Source of the DNA: an uncultured Desulfovibrio sp.
Lineage (GTDB): Bacteria > Desulfobacterota > Desulfovibrionia > Desulfovibrionales > Desulfovibrionaceae
Length of the DNA stretch: 6,853 nucleotides
Direction: 5' to 3'
Assembly (NCBI GenBank): GCA_900547595.1
Contig: URHE01000094.1
Location: 1-6,853 of the forward strand
Shown: piece by piece, positions 6,331-6,853 of the stretch
Layout of the letters: each line of letters opens with the position of its first letter
Numbering within the stretch: position 1 is the stretch's first letter
Made by a program: the position numbers and the translations under genes
Notes under the pieces: generated by a model
Databases searched by the model: none
Told to the model about the DNA's origin: nothing
What the model saw: the letters and a program-made list of their open reading frames with translations, nothing else

Positions 6331-6783
6331 CTACGCTTTGATTGTGGCCTTTGCCGCCAGTGATTGCGCGGCTCGCAGGCCGAGAAGATAACTCTCCACG
6401 CCGAATCCGCATACGCTGCCCGCACACACGGGCGACAGCACCGAATGGTGCCGGAACCCCTCGCGCGCGTGAACATTGGACATGTGAACCTCCACCACAG
6501 GCACGGGCAGAATGGCCAGAGCGTCAGCAATGGCATAGCTGTAGTGCGTCCATGCGCCAGCGTTGATGACCACGGCGTCAAATCCATCGCCGAGCGCCTG
6601 GTGGACGCGCTCCACCATCAGCCCCTCGTGATTGGTTTGAAAGCATTCCACACTCGCGCCCAGTTCCTGCGCAAGCGTTTGCAACGCCGCATCAATGTCC
6701 GCCAGTGTGGCCGTGCCGTACTGATTGGGGTCACGCTTGCCAAACATGTTCAGATTGACGCCGTGCAGCACCAGAATTCGCAT
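6331..6783 (-). CDS. aroQ: AroQ: type II 3-dehydroquinate dehydratase
   Basis: Cytoplasmic enzyme of the shikimate pathway that dehydrates 3-dehydroquinate to 3-dehydroshikimate; type II enzymes are small dodecamer-forming proteins. The 150-residue length is typical. Recognisable active-site segments: GVNLNMFGKRDPNQYG (residues 8-23, with Arg17 and the catalytic Tyr22 on the lid loop), INAGAWTHYSYAIADAL (73-89, with Asn74 and His80), EVHMSN (98-103, with His100) and REGFRHHS (107-114, with Arg111). Two positions differ from the most common family motifs: Val9 where GPNLN has Pro, and Ala75 where NPGA has Pro. Neither is a catalytic residue. I chose ATG at 6783, which has GTGAGG five bases upstream and starts the protein at MRILVLHG; an in-frame ATG at 6801 adds six residues but lacks a ribosome site. 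It probably belongs with the gene upstream rather than with the hdr operon. Confidence 0.95.
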   Translation of the reverse strand: MRILVLHGVNLNMFGKRDPNQYGTATLADIDAALQTLAQELGASVECFQTNHEGLMVERVHQALGDGFDAVVINAGAWTHYSYAIADALAILPVPVVEVHMSNVHAREGFRHHSVLSPVCAGSVCGFGVESYLLGLRAAQSLAAKATIKA

Positions 6784-6807
6784 GGAAGCCTCACTTTTCA
6801 TGTCGGG

Positions 6808-6852
6808 TTATTGGGGCTGTTGCCCAAGAGCGGCCTCAAGGGCGCGGCGTGA
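6808..6852 (-). CDS. Possible 3' end of an upstream gene (partial)
   Basis: One minus-strand frame is open from the window edge and ends at TAA (6810-6808), 24 bases before the aroQ start. It encodes only 14 residues, SRRALEAALGQQPQ, with GC-ending codons like the neighbours. The spacing fits a gene co-transcribed with aroQ. No family can be assigned from so little sequence, and the frame may be open by chance. Confidence 0.35.
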   Translation of the reverse strand, partial: SRRALEAALGQQPQ

Positions 6853-6853
6853 T

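Noticed and set aside
6212..6360. Sigma-54 promoter, Rex site or FNR/HcpR-type palindrome before hdrC
   Set aside because: I looked for TGGC-N-TTGC spacing and TTGTGA/TCACAA-type palindromes on both strands; only isolated half-site-like matches (for example TGTGACAA) occur.

Overview
The window (about 6.85 kb, GC-rich) reads as a piece of an anaerobic, sulfate-reducing Desulfovibrio-like genome. That assignment is inference from gene content, high GC with GC-ending codons, and the resemblance of the cluster to the hdrABC-flxABCD operon known from Desulfovibrio vulgaris. All supported genes lie on the minus strand, so the biological order runs from high to low coordinates.

Layout in transcription order: a short open tail of an upstream gene (6852-6808); aroQ, type II 3-dehydroquinate dehydratase (6783-6331); a 119-bp AT-richer gap (6330-6212) that probably holds the promoter of the next operon; hdrC (6211-5630), hdrB (5633-4713) and hdrA (4716-2755), the three subunits of a soluble heterodisulfide-reductase-type complex; a fused MvhD-type / FlxC-type iron-sulfur protein (2767-1319); an AsrA/HydB-type iron-sulfur protein, probably FlxB (1322-243); and the first 63 codons of a gene with a lysine/alanine-rich N-terminus (191-1, runs off the window) whose position suggests FlxA, the NAD(P)H/FAD subunit.

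Genes hdrC to flxB are tightly coupled: three 4-bp ATGA stop/start overlaps and one 13-bp overlap. Known biology of the family: FlxABCD oxidises NADH (or reduces NAD+ in reverse) and HdrA, a flavin protein, is thought to bifurcate the electrons, sending one branch to ferredoxin and the other through HdrC to the two CCG-type clusters of HdrB, where a disulfide is reduced (proposed in sulfate reducers to be the DsrC trisulfide/disulfide). Every cluster-ligand motif expected for HdrA, HdrB and HdrC is intact. AroQ is a shikimate-pathway enzyme with no obvious link to the redox operon.

Nothing here is clearly a new system. The points that merit a second look are the MvhD-FlxC fusion, the evidence that FlxB and the FlxC half are two copies of one module with differently placed extra cysteines, and the low-complexity basic N-terminus on the putative FlxA. 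No tRNA, rRNA, CRISPR, insertion sequence or convincing terminator was seen.
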